From Prevotella veroralis DSM 19559 = JCM 6290 (GTDB lineage: Bacteria > Bacteroidota > Bacteroidia > Bacteroidales > Bacteroidaceae): a stretch of 64,000 bases of DNA. Of the stretch, positions 1 through 8,357 are shown piece after piece. The notes beneath the pieces are model-generated. The model saw only the letters and a list, made by a program, of their open reading frames with translations, searched no databases and had not been told where the DNA came from. The translations under genes were made by a program, and so were the position numbers. How positions within the stretch are numbered: the stretch's first letter is position 1; every line of letters starts with the position of its first letter. Where the stretch lies: positions 62,001-126,000 of the forward strand of contig NZ_KB898327.1 of NCBI RefSeq assembly GCF_000377625.1. The letters are read 5' to 3'.

Positions 1-1126
1 AACCGGTCTCACTATCGGTTACGATACCTTTCACGCCCAACTGTTCCGTTGCCTCAATAGCACTTCTTGACAAGAACTCACGCTGGTCATTAAGGTTTGT
101 CATCGGTACGTTGATATGCCCACGCTTGTGTGCATCAACCTCCGCAGCCTCTGCTATACGTGCCATTGTCTGTACCGCCTCAACAGGATATTTACCGCTT
201 GCTGTCTCACCACTCAACATCAAAGCATCTGTGTGACTATAGATTGCATTCGCAATATCTGTTACCTCGGCACGAGTAGGACGAGGGTTATTAATCATGG
301 TGTGAAGCATCTGAGTAGCCACTATCACAGGCTTCTTCTTCAAGATACACTTGTTGATGATACTACGCTGAATGCCTGGAATCAACTCAATAGGCACCTC
401 AATCCCCAAGTCACCACGCGCAATCATGATACCATAAGAGGCATCAATGATTTCATCTATATTATCAACGCCCTCTTGATTCTCTATCTTTGAGATGATT
501 TTAATATCCGAGTTATGCTCATCAAGTATCTTTTGAACCTCCAAGACATCAGCTGCAGAGCGAACAAAAGAGTGTGCAATAAAGTCGATATCTTCATCTA
601 TTGCTAACAGGATATTACGCTTATCTTTCTCTGTCAAAGCTGGTAGTTCGATATGCTCTCCAGGTACATTTACACTCTTATGTGAGCCTAAATCGCCTTC
701 ATTCTGAACCTGTGCAACTAACATTGGGCCAGCACTCTCAACAATCAGCATATCCAATGCTCCATCGTCAAAAAGCACATGATCGCCCACCTTTACGTCG
801 CGAGCAAAGTCTGGATAAGATACGTTTATAATATCTTTTGTTGTATCAATATCTGGGCGACCAAAGATCTTTACCATATCCCCCGCCTTATAATGAATAG
901 GATTATCTGTGCCCGTTGTTCTTACTTCTGGACCTTTTGTATCTATCAACAGAGCAAGGTGTGGAGACACAGCACGCGTATTGCGGATAATCTCACGAAT
1001 ACCATCAGGAGTGGCATGAGCCGTATTCATACGTACAACATTCATACCCGCAAAGAAAAGCTTCCTAAGGAAATCGACATCACAACGTCGGTCGCTAATT
1101 GAACATACTATCTTTGTTTGTTTCAT
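1..1126 (-). CDS. pyk: pyruvate kinase, N-terminal part (C-terminus beyond the window)
   Basis: This is the last enzyme of glycolysis, converting phosphoenolpyruvate and ADP to pyruvate and ATP in the cytoplasm. Translated from ATG at 1126 on the minus strand, the protein begins MKQTKIVCSISDRRCD and remains open to the window edge (about 375 residues, C-terminal allosteric domain partly missing). Diagnostic segments are LLIDTKGPEVRTTG near residue 60, the phosphoryl-transfer region with SKIENQEGV, the signature IMIARGDLGIEV, and ATQMLHTMINNPRPTRAEV followed by LMLSGETASGKYPVEA. It lies 17 bp downstream of two small zinc-ribbon membrane proteins read in the same direction, so it is probably co-transcribed with them. 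The start is typical of the family. Identification is secure; only completeness is limited by the window. Confidence 0.96.
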   Translation of the reverse strand, partial: MKQTKIVCSISDRRCDVDFLRKLFFAGMNVVRMNTAHATPDGIREIIRNTRAVSPHLALLIDTKGPEVRTTGTDNPIHYKAGDMVKIFGRPDIDTTKDIINVSYPDFARDVKVGDHVLFDDGALDMLIVESAGPMLVAQVQNEGDLGSHKSVNVPGEHIELPALTEKDKRNILLAIDEDIDFIAHSFVRSAADVLEVQKILDEHNSDIKIISKIENQEGVDNIDEIIDASYGIMIARGDLGIEVPIELIPGIQRSIINKCILKKKPVIVATQMLHTMINNPRPTRAEVTDIANAIYSHTDALMLSGETASGKYPVEAVQTMARIAEAAEVDAHKRGHINVPMTNLNDQREFLSRSAIEATEQLGVKGIVTDSETG

Positions 1127-1143
1127 AACTTGAGTATTATTAT

Positions 1144-1488
1144 TTAATTCGACATCGCTGAAAATATAATATATAAGAGTGAAGATAAGGCAAGAATAGC
1201 AACAAACACAATCGTAAACACGATGATTGTCATCTTCCCCACTCCACTTATAAACTTGCCGTGTTTCGTTTGAGTAGTTGCCTTGTTATAGCCATTACCC
1301 ATAGTAATAGGTGGCTGCTTGTCTACAACTTGTTCTCTGGATATATTTTGAGAAGACTGCTCTTCGCTTGGAGTAGCAACCATCATGCTTTCACCGCAAT
1401 AAGGACAATTACATCGCAAAGTCTTTCCTCCCTCCGATGTTATCACAAAAGAACGATGACAATGCTTACAAACAATTTGAAACTGCAT
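1144..1488 (-). CDS. small zinc-ribbon membrane protein
   Basis: A 114-residue protein of unknown function. Residues 7-34 form a four-cysteine zinc ribbon (CKHC near the start, then CNCPYCGE). A polar Ser/Gln/Thr-rich linker of about 45 residues follows, then one hydrophobic membrane segment (about residues 86-111, TIIVFTIVFVAILALSSLLY) next to the C-terminus. The ribbon would lie in the cytoplasm with the tail anchored in the inner membrane. The N-terminus closely resembles that of the neighbouring protein at 1515-2252, so the two are paralogues, this one lacking the extracytoplasmic domain. It sits 26 bp after that gene and 17 bp before pyruvate kinase. The family resembles proteins annotated only as zinc-ribbon domain-containing; no specific function can be claimed. 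Confidence 0.8.
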   Translation of the reverse strand: MQFQIVCKHCHRSFVITSEGGKTLRCNCPYCGESMMVATPSEEQSSQNISREQVVDKQPPITMGNGYNKATTQTKHGKFISGVGKMTIIVFTIVFVAILALSSLLYIIFSAMSN

Positions 1489-1514
1489 TCTTTGAGAACC
1501 TCCTTTCTTTCGTT

Positions 1515-2252
1515 TTATCTGATGTCATCAATAAGTACATGTCCATCTGATACTTTAACTTTTATCTTCCTGAATACCGTTACACCATGTTCTGATAGGC
1601 GTACTTTATACCAATTATCATCCAATGGTGTAACCTGTAAATTGCGCCTCATCTCATCAAAGTCGTCCCCACTACTAGGATCCCCAAAAGCTGCCCACCA
1701 TTCATTCCAGACATCTTCATCCTCACCAAAAGGATCTACGCCGAATATCATTTGCCGACAATATGGGGTCAGGTAACGTACATAATAGCTTGGATCACCT
1801 GATGTAAAGACCGCCTTCCGATAGAATGAATCCAAAAAGCGGCACACCGACTTTTGTTCATTCGTCTTGCGCTGTGCTGCTGCTTCCTGCATCTGCAGTT
1901 TAGCGCGAACTTGCAAAACAGAGTCTGCATGAGCTTTACGTTGTGCTGCCAAAAGCTCTCTTTCACTCTCTTGATGCTGTTGCCATTGAATAAAAACAAA
2001 TACGGACAAACCACCAAGAAGTAGAACAATGAGAATGCTCAATAGTATTTTCGTTGAGGCACTAGCTCCTTCGTTCTTTTGCACATCATAGAGAGTTGGC
2101 TGTACAGAGGGGGTAACGGGTTGAGCAACAGTGGGCAAATTAACAAGTAACGACTGCCCACAATAAGGACAAGTACAATGTATTCTATCACTTCCTTCAC
2201 TGTTAATAGTGAATGGACGATGGCACTTATTACAAGTTACTTGATACTGCAT
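1515..2252 (-). CDS. zinc-ribbon protein with one membrane segment and C-terminal domain
   Basis: A 245-residue protein of unknown function. It starts with a zinc ribbon (MQYQVTCNKCHRPF, then CTCPYCGQ), followed by a Pro/Gln/Thr linker, one membrane helix (ILLSILIVLLLGGLSVFVFI, about residues 68-88), a charged Ala/Gln-rich helix likely to be a coiled coil, and a C-terminal domain of about 110 residues that would be periplasmic if the ribbon is cytoplasmic. I chose the ATG at 2252, although an ATG lies 18 bp upstream at 2270. The 2252 start aligns with the paralogue (MQFQIVC) and the upstream ATG lies inside a promoter-like box (2268-2275). It heads a likely three-gene unit ending in pyruvate kinase. 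Confidence 0.75.
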   Translation of the reverse strand: MQYQVTCNKCHRPFTINSEGSDRIHCTCPYCGQSLLVNLPTVAQPVTPSVQPTLYDVQKNEGASASTKILLSILIVLLLGGLSVFVFIQWQQHQESERELLAAQRKAHADSVLQVRAKLQMQEAAAQRKTNEQKSVCRFLDSFYRKAVFTSGDPSYYVRYLTPYCRQMIFGVDPFGEDEDVWNEWWAAFGDPSSGDDFDEMRRNLQVTPLDDNWYKVRLSEHGVTVFRKIKVKVSDGHVLIDDIR

Positions 2253-2267
2253 CAGCTCATTTTTCTG

Positions 2268-2275
2268 CAAAATTA
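2268..2275 (-). promoter_or_regulatory. Bacteroidota -7 box TAATTTTG
   Basis: On the minus strand this reads TAATTTTG, a match to the Bacteroidota TAnnTTTG box. It overlaps the upstream in-frame ATG at 2270, which argues for the ATG at 2252 and a very short leader. Whether it is a working promoter is inferred. Confidence 0.5.
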
Positions 2276-2362
2276 AATATTTTATTCCGTACTTGGAAAT
2301 GTTTTAACCAATAATATAGCCAACAGATATGGGAGATAAACGAAGATTATATCCGATTAGCT

Positions 2363-2690
2363 TAACAGGTTTGCCCAGTTTTCTCACCTGTTTGCGAATC
2401 GTTTTCCACCTGTTCCAACATTATTTATCACCTGCTCTCCATTTCTTTCTAACGTGTTGCGCATCATTTACACACGCACATAAAGTTAGTTTCATCGTGA
2501 TGAGACACAAGTTTCATCGTGAAGATACACTGGTTTCATCATGATGAGACACTAGTTTCATCACGATGAGACAAGTAAAAGGTACGGATGAGAAAGACGC
2601 AAGAAGCGTGAGAAAGGAATGGGGAACGGGTGATAAAGAATGCGGAAACCTATTGGACAAAGAGTGCGAACAGGGTTAATTTAAATTGTA
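2363..2690. repeat. 22-bp-phased palindromic array A with inverted flanks
   Basis: Fills the gap between the zinc-ribbon gene and dinB; no gene is supported here. Four core units begin at 2489, 2511, 2533 and 2555, exactly 22 bp apart. Each contains a near-palindrome of the type GTTTCATCATGATGAGAC plus a short spacer. To the left the same phase continues in diverged form: CACCTG recurs at 2385, 2407 and 2429, with AACGTG at 2451. The right flank (about 2600-2680) is the imperfect reverse complement of the left flank; for example ATTTATCACCTG at 2423-2434 faces CGGGTGATAAAG at 2627-2638. The whole region is therefore an imperfect dyad about 320 bp long centred near 2531. Function unknown; four other arrays of the same design occur in the window. 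Confidence 0.85.
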
Positions 2691-2744
2691 ATAGGTGGAA
2701 TTATATTAGGTATAAATACTTAAGGCACTTCAAAAAGATAAGAA

Positions 2745-3830
2745 TTATTTTTCAAAAGGTAAGAAACCTTCTACCCATATTGGGAGTTTCTCCTCAACAA
2801 TTTCATCATTCGTTGGGGAAGAAACAGATAGACCCATTAAACGAATGGGGCGAGTTTCATATTCCGTTTCTCTGAGTAATTGTTTTGCAAGTGGGAGTAT
2901 ATCTTCTTTTGTTCGTAATATTTTCTCTTGTGTCAAGCTACGTGTTATCTGAGTCGTTGCATCCCACTTTAACTTCAAAGTGAGCGTTCGACCCTCAAAC
3001 TTACTCCTGCTCAATCGCTCAACTAGTTCTATTGTAATATGGTAAAGTTCGATGACAATTTTCGATTTAACATGTAAGTCCTCTAGAAATGTGCGTTCGC
3101 AACCGACTGATTTACGTTCCCGGCTAATGACTACAGGGCGTTCGTCGATTCCACGAGAGAAATCGTAATAAACTTTCCCCATCTTTCCAAAGACCTGAAC
3201 AAGGTGGTTATAAGAGATTTTACGTAATTGTTCGCCCGTAAAGACTCCCATTTCGTGCATCTTAATAGCTGTTTTCGGACCTATACCCCACAACTTCTCG
3301 ATAGGGAGACGAGCAATAAAGTTCATTGCTCGTTCGGGATGAACAATATAAATACCATTGGGTTTGCGCATGTCAGAAGCTATCTTTGCCAATAACTTGT
3401 TATAGCTAACTCCAGCAGAAGCCGTTAATGAAGTACGTTCAAATATTTTCTGCTTTATATCTTTTGCAATGTCTACAGCGAGTGCTATTCCTTTCTTATT
3501 CTCCGTCACGTCAAGAAAGGCTTCATCCAAAGAGATGGGTTCCACGAGATCGGTGTATTCATGGAAGACTTCATGGATTTGCCTCGAAACCTCCTTATAT
3601 CTTTCAAAATGACATGGGACAATGATTAAATCAGGACAGCGACGCTTAGCTTGTGCGATGGACATAGCCGAATGAACGCCATAGGGACGAGCCTCATAAC
3701 TAGCAGTAGAGACTACTCCACGTGGTCCATCATAACCAACAGCTATGGGCTTACCACGCAATTCGGGATTGTCTCTTTGTTCAACTGAAGCAAAGAAAGC
3801 ATCCATGTCTATATGAATAATTTTACGCAT
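2745..3830 (-). CDS. dinB: DNA polymerase IV (Y-family translesion polymerase)
   Basis: A Y-family polymerase that copies past damaged template bases. From ATG at 3830 it is 361 residues, the usual length. The N-terminus MRKIIHIDMDAFFASVEQ carries the first metal-binding aspartates; SLDEAFLDVTE near residue 100 carries the second acidic pair. ASAGVSYNKLLAKIASD and LWGIGPKTAIKMHEMG (helix-hairpin-helix) follow, then the little-finger domain. An in-frame reading extends upstream to 3881, but those codons run across a promoter box at 3851-3858 and lie outside the conserved family N-terminus, so 3830 is preferred. It stands alone: array A lies downstream and the capsule operon promoter diverges upstream. 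No SOS-type operator could be recognised. Confidence 0.95.
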   Translation of the reverse strand: MRKIIHIDMDAFFASVEQRDNPELRGKPIAVGYDGPRGVVSTASYEARPYGVHSAMSIAQAKRRCPDLIIVPCHFERYKEVSRQIHEVFHEYTDLVEPISLDEAFLDVTENKKGIALAVDIAKDIKQKIFERTSLTASAGVSYNKLLAKIASDMRKPNGIYIVHPERAMNFIARLPIEKLWGIGPKTAIKMHEMGVFTGEQLRKISYNHLVQVFGKMGKVYYDFSRGIDERPVVISRERKSVGCERTFLEDLHVKSKIVIELYHITIELVERLSRSKFEGRTLTLKLKWDATTQITRSLTQEKILRTKEDILPLAKQLLRETEYETRPIRLMGLSVSSPTNDEIVEEKLPIWVEGFLPFEK

Positions 3831-3850
3831 TATTAACCCTGATTCATGCG

Positions 3851-3858
3851 CAAAGATA
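3851..3858 (-). promoter_or_regulatory. Bacteroidota -7 box TATCTTTG for dinB
   Basis: Reads TATCTTTG on the minus strand, 21 bp upstream of the chosen dinB ATG. This predicts a leader of roughly 10-15 nt. No clear -33 element was identified. Confidence 0.55.
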
Positions 3859-3911
3859 CTGCTAAGTGTAGAAAGATGCACATTTCTAACCTATAAATAA
3901 ATAAAAAAAGC

Positions 3912-3919
3912 TACCTTTG
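3912..3919 (+). promoter_or_regulatory. Bacteroidota -7 box TACCTTTG for the capsule operon
   Basis: Reads TACCTTTG and would start transcription near 3926, giving a leader of about 75 nt ahead of the ATG at 4001. It overlaps a TTG at 3917 that could otherwise be taken as the start of the first capsule gene, so that start can be rejected. Confidence 0.6.
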
Positions 3920-4000
3920 CAACGAAATAACAAAGACAACACTATAATAAATAAACCAAAGTTGAGTTATACTATACAAACGAGCCTAACACGAGACGAA

Positions 4001-4621
4001 ATGGACATGTCAACTAATATTGATGCCATGGGGAAGCTACAACGCAGCCTCAAACGAGCATTTGATATTATATCATCGCTCATTGGTTTCATAATTTGTT
4101 CTCCATTATTCATTGTTGTTATTCTCTTACTAACATATCAAAACAATGGTTCGGTATTCTTTCGACAAGTCAGAATAGGATACAAAGGGCAACCTTTCAT
4201 TATCTATAAGTTCCGCACAATGAGTAGTGTTGTGGAAGAAGAAGGACCTCAACTTATTGCAAACAGTGATGGTGCAAATTCTACACGACTAGAGTTGTTC
4301 CTCCGAAATCATCACTTGGATGAGTTGCCACAACTATGGAATGTTCTTCGTGGAGACATGTCTTTCGTTGGTCCGAGACCGGAACGTCAGTTCTTTATCA
4401 ATAAGATACAGGAACATACAGACCGCTATAACCTGATTTATCAGATGAAACCGGGATTGACATCAGAGGCTACACTTTATAATGGATATACTGACACAAT
4501 GGAGAAAATGCTACGACGTATGGAGATGGATATCCATTATTTGGAACATCGGTCATTGTGGTTAGACTTTATCATTGTTATTAAAACTATTCTTAATATT
4601 ATCACTGGCAAGAAATTCTAA
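4001..4621 (+). CDS. initiating sugar-phosphate transferase (bacterial sugar transferase family)
   Basis: A membrane-bound phosphoglycosyl transferase that loads the first sugar-1-phosphate onto undecaprenyl phosphate to begin a polysaccharide repeat unit. From ATG at 4001 it has 206 residues, like the short PglC/WcaJ-C catalytic form. Visible features are the basic RSLKRAFDI segment, a hydrophobic re-entrant membrane helix (IISSLIGFIICSPLFIVVIL), FFRQVRIGYKGQPFIIYKFR, DELPQLWNVLRGDMSFVGPR (with the Asp-Glu catalytic pair) and the closing PGLTSEATLYNGY region. A longer reading from TTG at 3917 is rejected because it starts inside the promoter box. It is the first gene of the plus-strand capsule series, 8 bp before the export gene. 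The sugar specificity cannot be read from sequence. Confidence 0.9.
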   Translation: MDMSTNIDAMGKLQRSLKRAFDIISSLIGFIICSPLFIVVILLLTYQNNGSVFFRQVRIGYKGQPFIIYKFRTMSSVVEEEGPQLIANSDGANSTRLELFLRNHHLDELPQLWNVLRGDMSFVGPRPERQFFINKIQEHTDRYNLIYQMKPGLTSEATLYNGYTDTMEKMLRRMEMDIHYLEHRSLWLDFIIVIKTILNIITGKKF

Positions 4622-4629
4622 CAAAAGAA

Positions 4630-7251
4630 ATGAAGAAATATATTCTATTCGTATTACTCTCAATATGCTCGCTAAGCGGCTTTGCGCAGTCGTCTATGAC
4701 GGACACACAGGTTCTGGAGTTTGTTCAGAAGGAGCATAAGCGTGGAACATCACAGGCACAGATTGTAACCAAACTGATGCAGAGCGGTGTTGATATATCA
4801 CAGATTAGACGTGTGAGAGCCACATACGAAAAGATGCAAAAGGGCAATGCTGCTTTCGGAGCTGCGCCAGAAAGCAATACTGGCGATCGTAGTCGTAGTA
4901 ATAACGGACAGAAGCGTCCGGGGCAGAACAAACGTCAGATTGCAGAGAACACACTCGAAGATTATAATGATAACGAGCAAAAGATGAGCCAGTACTCTGA
5001 TGGTCGAATATCAAACAATCAGACGTGGCAACATACGTATGATGAGAATGATGGTGACTATTTGAAGATGCAATCGGAAATGAATGATTGGATGCCTCAA
5101 GACACAGCAATGATGTATGAGAATCTTTTGAAGCAATTAAGTCGTAATCGAAAGAAGGTTTGGGGGCGCGATATCTTTAATAATAAGAGTCTATCATTCG
5201 AACCGAATATGAACATGGCATTACCTCGTAACTATCGAATTGGACCTGGCGATGCTGTATTCATTGATGTTTATGGAGCCTCTCAGAAGTCGTATCAAAC
5301 AACAGTAGCCCCTGATGGTATCATCACGTTAGATGGTTTTGGGCCTATTCAAGTAAGCGGACTGACTGTTGCACAGGCTAATAATCGTATTAAGCAGAAA
5401 CTCGGGAAGAGATATAGTAGTTCTAGTATCCGTCTCTCTGTCGGTCAGACACATACCATAATGGTAAACGTTGTTGGAGAAGTAAAGACCCCAGGAACTT
5501 ATACACTCTCTGCCTTTGCCACCGTATTCAACGCTTTGTATATGGCTGGTGGTATTGGTGAACTCGGTACATTACGTAATATTAAGGTATATCGAAATGG
5601 GACACTCATCAGTACTGTGGATGTTTATGACTTCTTGCGTCGTGGTCATTTAAGTGGAAATGTACGTTTAGCTGATAACGATGTGATTGTTGTTGGTCCT
5701 TACGAAATGCTTGCTCAGGTTAGTGGAAAGGTGAAACGTCCAATGTTCTATGAAATGAAACGTGGCGAGAGCCTCGGAACTTTGATTAGTTATGCTGGTG
5801 GTTTCGCTGGCGATGCTTATACTCGTTCGGTTAGAGTACGCCGTAAAACAGGTCGGCAATATTCTATCTTTAACGTTAACGAGTTTGACATGCGTAGTTT
5901 CCGAGTGGCTGATGAAGACTCTGTCAGCGTTGATTCGGTTATACCTCGTTATGAGAATATGGTTGAGGTAAAGGGAGCTGTGTTCCGTCCAGGCATGTAT
6001 GAAGTGGGAGGACGTATCAATAGTATTCGAGAACTGGTTGAAGCTGCCGATGGACTAACCGAAGTTGCTTTCGCTCCTCATGCCGTATTACACAGGAAGA
6101 AAGCAGATCGCACCTTAGAGGTAATATCAGTTGATATTGATGGAATCCTTACTGGACGTGTTGCCGACATTCCTCTTCAAAATGAGGATGTGCTCTTTAT
6201 TCCTACAAAAACAGAAGCACAAGAGCAGCGTACAATTACCATTCATGGCGAAGTACTCTATCCTGGCGTGTATACATACGCTGATAACGAATCGTTAGAA
6301 GACTTTATCTTGCAAGCTGGAGGACTGAAACAAACAGCTTCAACAGTAAGGGTGGATGTATCGCGACGCATTAATAATCCACAAGCACTTGCACCAGATT
6401 CTATTATTGCACGCACTTATTCCTTTGCTCTCCGTGATGGTTTTGTTATAGATGGTGCTCCAGGATTCGTATTAGAGCCTTTTGACGAGGTCTATGTTCG
6501 TAAGAGTCCAGGAACCACAACACAACAGAATGTTTCTGTTGAAGGGGAAGTTGTCTTTGCAGGAAAGTACACCCTCACCTCACGTAAGATGCGTTTAAGT
6601 GATGTCTTTAAAGCTGCTGGTGGTGGAACAGACCTTGCATATATCAAGGGGGCACGTCTAGAACGACGTCCGACACCTAGCGAACGAAGCAGAATGGAGG
6701 CTGCTTATAAGACTCAAATGGATCAACAAAGTAAAAACATGATGCAATTAGCTATAAGGACAAAGGACGCTTCCGTGTTGAAAGCGGCGCAAGAAAATAC
6801 CAAGCAAGTTGAGGTTAAATTCCAAGTACCTGACACGTATCCTGTCGGAATAGAGCTTGATAAAGCTATTGCACACCCAGGTAGTGATGCAGACATTGTG
6901 CTAAGAGAAGGTGACAGACTTATCGTTCCCCAATACAATGGTACTGTTAAGATTAATGGTGCAGTTATGTATCCAAACTCTGTCGGTTATGTTGAAGGTA
7001 AGAGTGTCGCATATTATATTGATCAAGCAGGTGGCTTTGCCAGTGATGCCAAGAGGAATCAGACATACATTCTCTATATGAATGGCACCTTAGCAAAGGT
7101 TGGACACAACGCCAAAGTACGTCCTGGTTGCGAGATTATAGTCCCTACAAAGGTTCAAAGCAAAATGAGTTTGGCAGAGACTCTTAGTGTAGGTTCCAGT
7201 GCTGCTAGTATTGCAGCCGTTATCGCTACGATTGCGAATTTGGTGAAATAA
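4630..7251 (+). CDS. polysaccharide export protein with multiple SLBB domains
   Basis: A large outer-membrane-associated export component of the Wza class, 873 residues. It has an N-terminal signal peptide (MKKYILFVLLSICSLSGFAQ), a disordered Gln/Asn/Arg-rich stretch to about residue 150, a polysaccharide export domain around 195-275 (YRIGPGDAVFIDVYGAS, PDGIITLDGFGPIQVSGL), then about six SLBB repeats recognisable by openings such as VVGEVKTPGTYTL, VSGKVKRPMFYEM, VKGAVFRPGMYEV, IHGEVLYPGVYTY, VEGEVVFAGKYTL and INGAVMYPNSVGY. A small hydrophobic segment ends the protein. Much longer than E. coli Wza (about 380 residues), as is common in Bacteroidota. It follows the sugar transferase by 8 bp and precedes the chain-length regulator. 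Confidence 0.92.
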   Translation: MKKYILFVLLSICSLSGFAQSSMTDTQVLEFVQKEHKRGTSQAQIVTKLMQSGVDISQIRRVRATYEKMQKGNAAFGAAPESNTGDRSRSNNGQKRPGQNKRQIAENTLEDYNDNEQKMSQYSDGRISNNQTWQHTYDENDGDYLKMQSEMNDWMPQDTAMMYENLLKQLSRNRKKVWGRDIFNNKSLSFEPNMNMALPRNYRIGPGDAVFIDVYGASQKSYQTTVAPDGIITLDGFGPIQVSGLTVAQANNRIKQKLGKRYSSSSIRLSVGQTHTIMVNVVGEVKTPGTYTLSAFATVFNALYMAGGIGELGTLRNIKVYRNGTLISTVDVYDFLRRGHLSGNVRLADNDVIVVGPYEMLAQVSGKVKRPMFYEMKRGESLGTLISYAGGFAGDAYTRSVRVRRKTGRQYSIFNVNEFDMRSFRVADEDSVSVDSVIPRYENMVEVKGAVFRPGMYEVGGRINSIRELVEAADGLTEVAFAPHAVLHRKKADRTLEVISVDIDGILTGRVADIPLQNEDVLFIPTKTEAQEQRTITIHGEVLYPGVYTYADNESLEDFILQAGGLKQTASTVRVDVSRRINNPQALAPDSIIARTYSFALRDGFVIDGAPGFVLEPFDEVYVRKSPGTTTQQNVSVEGEVVFAGKYTLTSRKMRLSDVFKAAGGGTDLAYIKGARLERRPTPSERSRMEAAYKTQMDQQSKNMMQLAIRTKDASVLKAAQENTKQVEVKFQVPDTYPVGIELDKAIAHPGSDADIVLREGDRLIVPQYNGTVKINGAVMYPNSVGYVEGKSVAYYIDQAGGFASDAKRNQTYILYMNGTLAKVGHNAKVRPGCEIIVPTKVQSKMSLAETLSVGSSAASIAAVIATIANLVK

Positions 7252-7313
7252 AAATTAGAATCCTATTGAGCACCTCCATAAATATTAAGTATATATAGGT
7301 ATAGCGTAAGGTT

Positions 7314-8357
7314 ATGGAATACGAAGATACAGCCAAACAAATAGATTTACGATTGGTATTTAAAAAGATTAAAGAACATAAGAAACTATATCTTATAACT
7401 TTACCAATAGTAATCGTATTGTCATCATATATCATTCTCTGTGTACCAAGAACGTACACAAGTGAAACTGCGATGGCTCCAGAAGCAAGTGCAGGTCTGG
7501 ATGCAGATGCCCTTGGGGATATTGCGTCTTCATTTGGATTTGATCTACCAACGGGGAAAAATACTGATGCTATCTCTCCGTTGTTATACCCAGACCTCAT
7601 GAAAGATAATGGCTTTGCAACAGCACTTTTCAAAGTGGACGTAACAACCATTGATAAAAAAGTCCATACAGATTATTATAATTATCTTAAATATAACACA
7701 AAAACAACATGGTGGGAGAAACTTCAAGTATGGATAACAAAAAAGATATCACATAAGGACTCTATAAACCTAGTTCCAGGAAAGTTTAATCCATACCAAC
7801 TCTCAAAAGAAGACAATTCCATAGTAGAAGGTATGAGAAGTAATATAAAAATAAATACAGATAAAAGAACTGGAATCATAAGTATCTCTACCATTGCTCA
7901 AGATCCAATGGTTGCAAAAATGCTCGCTGATGCAACCAGAACTCAACTACAAAAATATATTATTGAATATAGAACAAAGAAGCTAAGAAATGATGTAGAA
8001 CATTATCAGAGTCTCGTTAACCAGGCAAAACATGACTATGAGAAAGTACGTAAAGAATATGGTAAGATTAGTGATGCTGATATGGATGTTGTACTGGAAA
8101 GCGTCAAGTTAAAACAGAATGACTTAGAGAATGATATGCAGCTTAAATATAATGCATATACAACTCTTGTAGCACAACTTAAGGCTGCCGATGCAAAGCT
8201 ACAAGAGCATACGCCAGTCTTCACAACCATTCAGGGAGCAGAAGTTCCCGTCAAGCCTTCAGGACCTAAGAGAATGCTGTTCGTTTTTGGCTCACTCTTC
8301 ATTGGATTCCTTGCTATTTCAATATACGCAATACGTGACATAATATTAGCTGAATAA
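7314..8357 (+). CDS. polysaccharide chain-length determinant (Wzz/PCP family)
   Basis: An inner-membrane co-polymerase that sets polymer chain length. The 347 residues show the usual two-membrane-helix layout: a helix near residues 28-46 (LYLITLPIVIVLSSYIILCV), a long periplasmic region with predicted coiled coil (about 215-285), a Pro-rich motif PVKPSGPKRM, and a C-terminal helix (LFVFGSLFIGFLAISIYAI). No Walker motif or tyrosine-rich tail follows, so this is the Wzz type without the autokinase domain. No separate Wzc/BY-kinase gene appears in the window. Its stop overlaps the next start (TAATG at 8355-8359), showing tight coupling to the flippase gene. Confidence 0.88.
   Translation: MEYEDTAKQIDLRLVFKKIKEHKKLYLITLPIVIVLSSYIILCVPRTYTSETAMAPEASAGLDADALGDIASSFGFDLPTGKNTDAISPLLYPDLMKDNGFATALFKVDVTTIDKKVHTDYYNYLKYNTKTTWWEKLQVWITKKISHKDSINLVPGKFNPYQLSKEDNSIVEGMRSNIKINTDKRTGIISISTIAQDPMVAKMLADATRTQLQKYIIEYRTKKLRNDVEHYQSLVNQAKHDYEKVRKEYGKISDADMDVVLESVKLKQNDLENDMQLKYNAYTTLVAQLKAADAKLQEHTPVFTTIQGAEVPVKPSGPKRMLFVFGSLFIGFLAISIYAIRDIILAE

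Noticed and set aside
2329-2875. Open frames on the plus strand between the zinc-ribbon gene and dinB
   Set aside because: They run through the 22-bp array and into dinB antisense, and have no family-like sequence.
3917-4000. Upstream TTG start for the sugar transferase
   Set aside because: The TTG lies within the TACCTTTG promoter box; the ATG at 4001 gives the normal family N-terminus.
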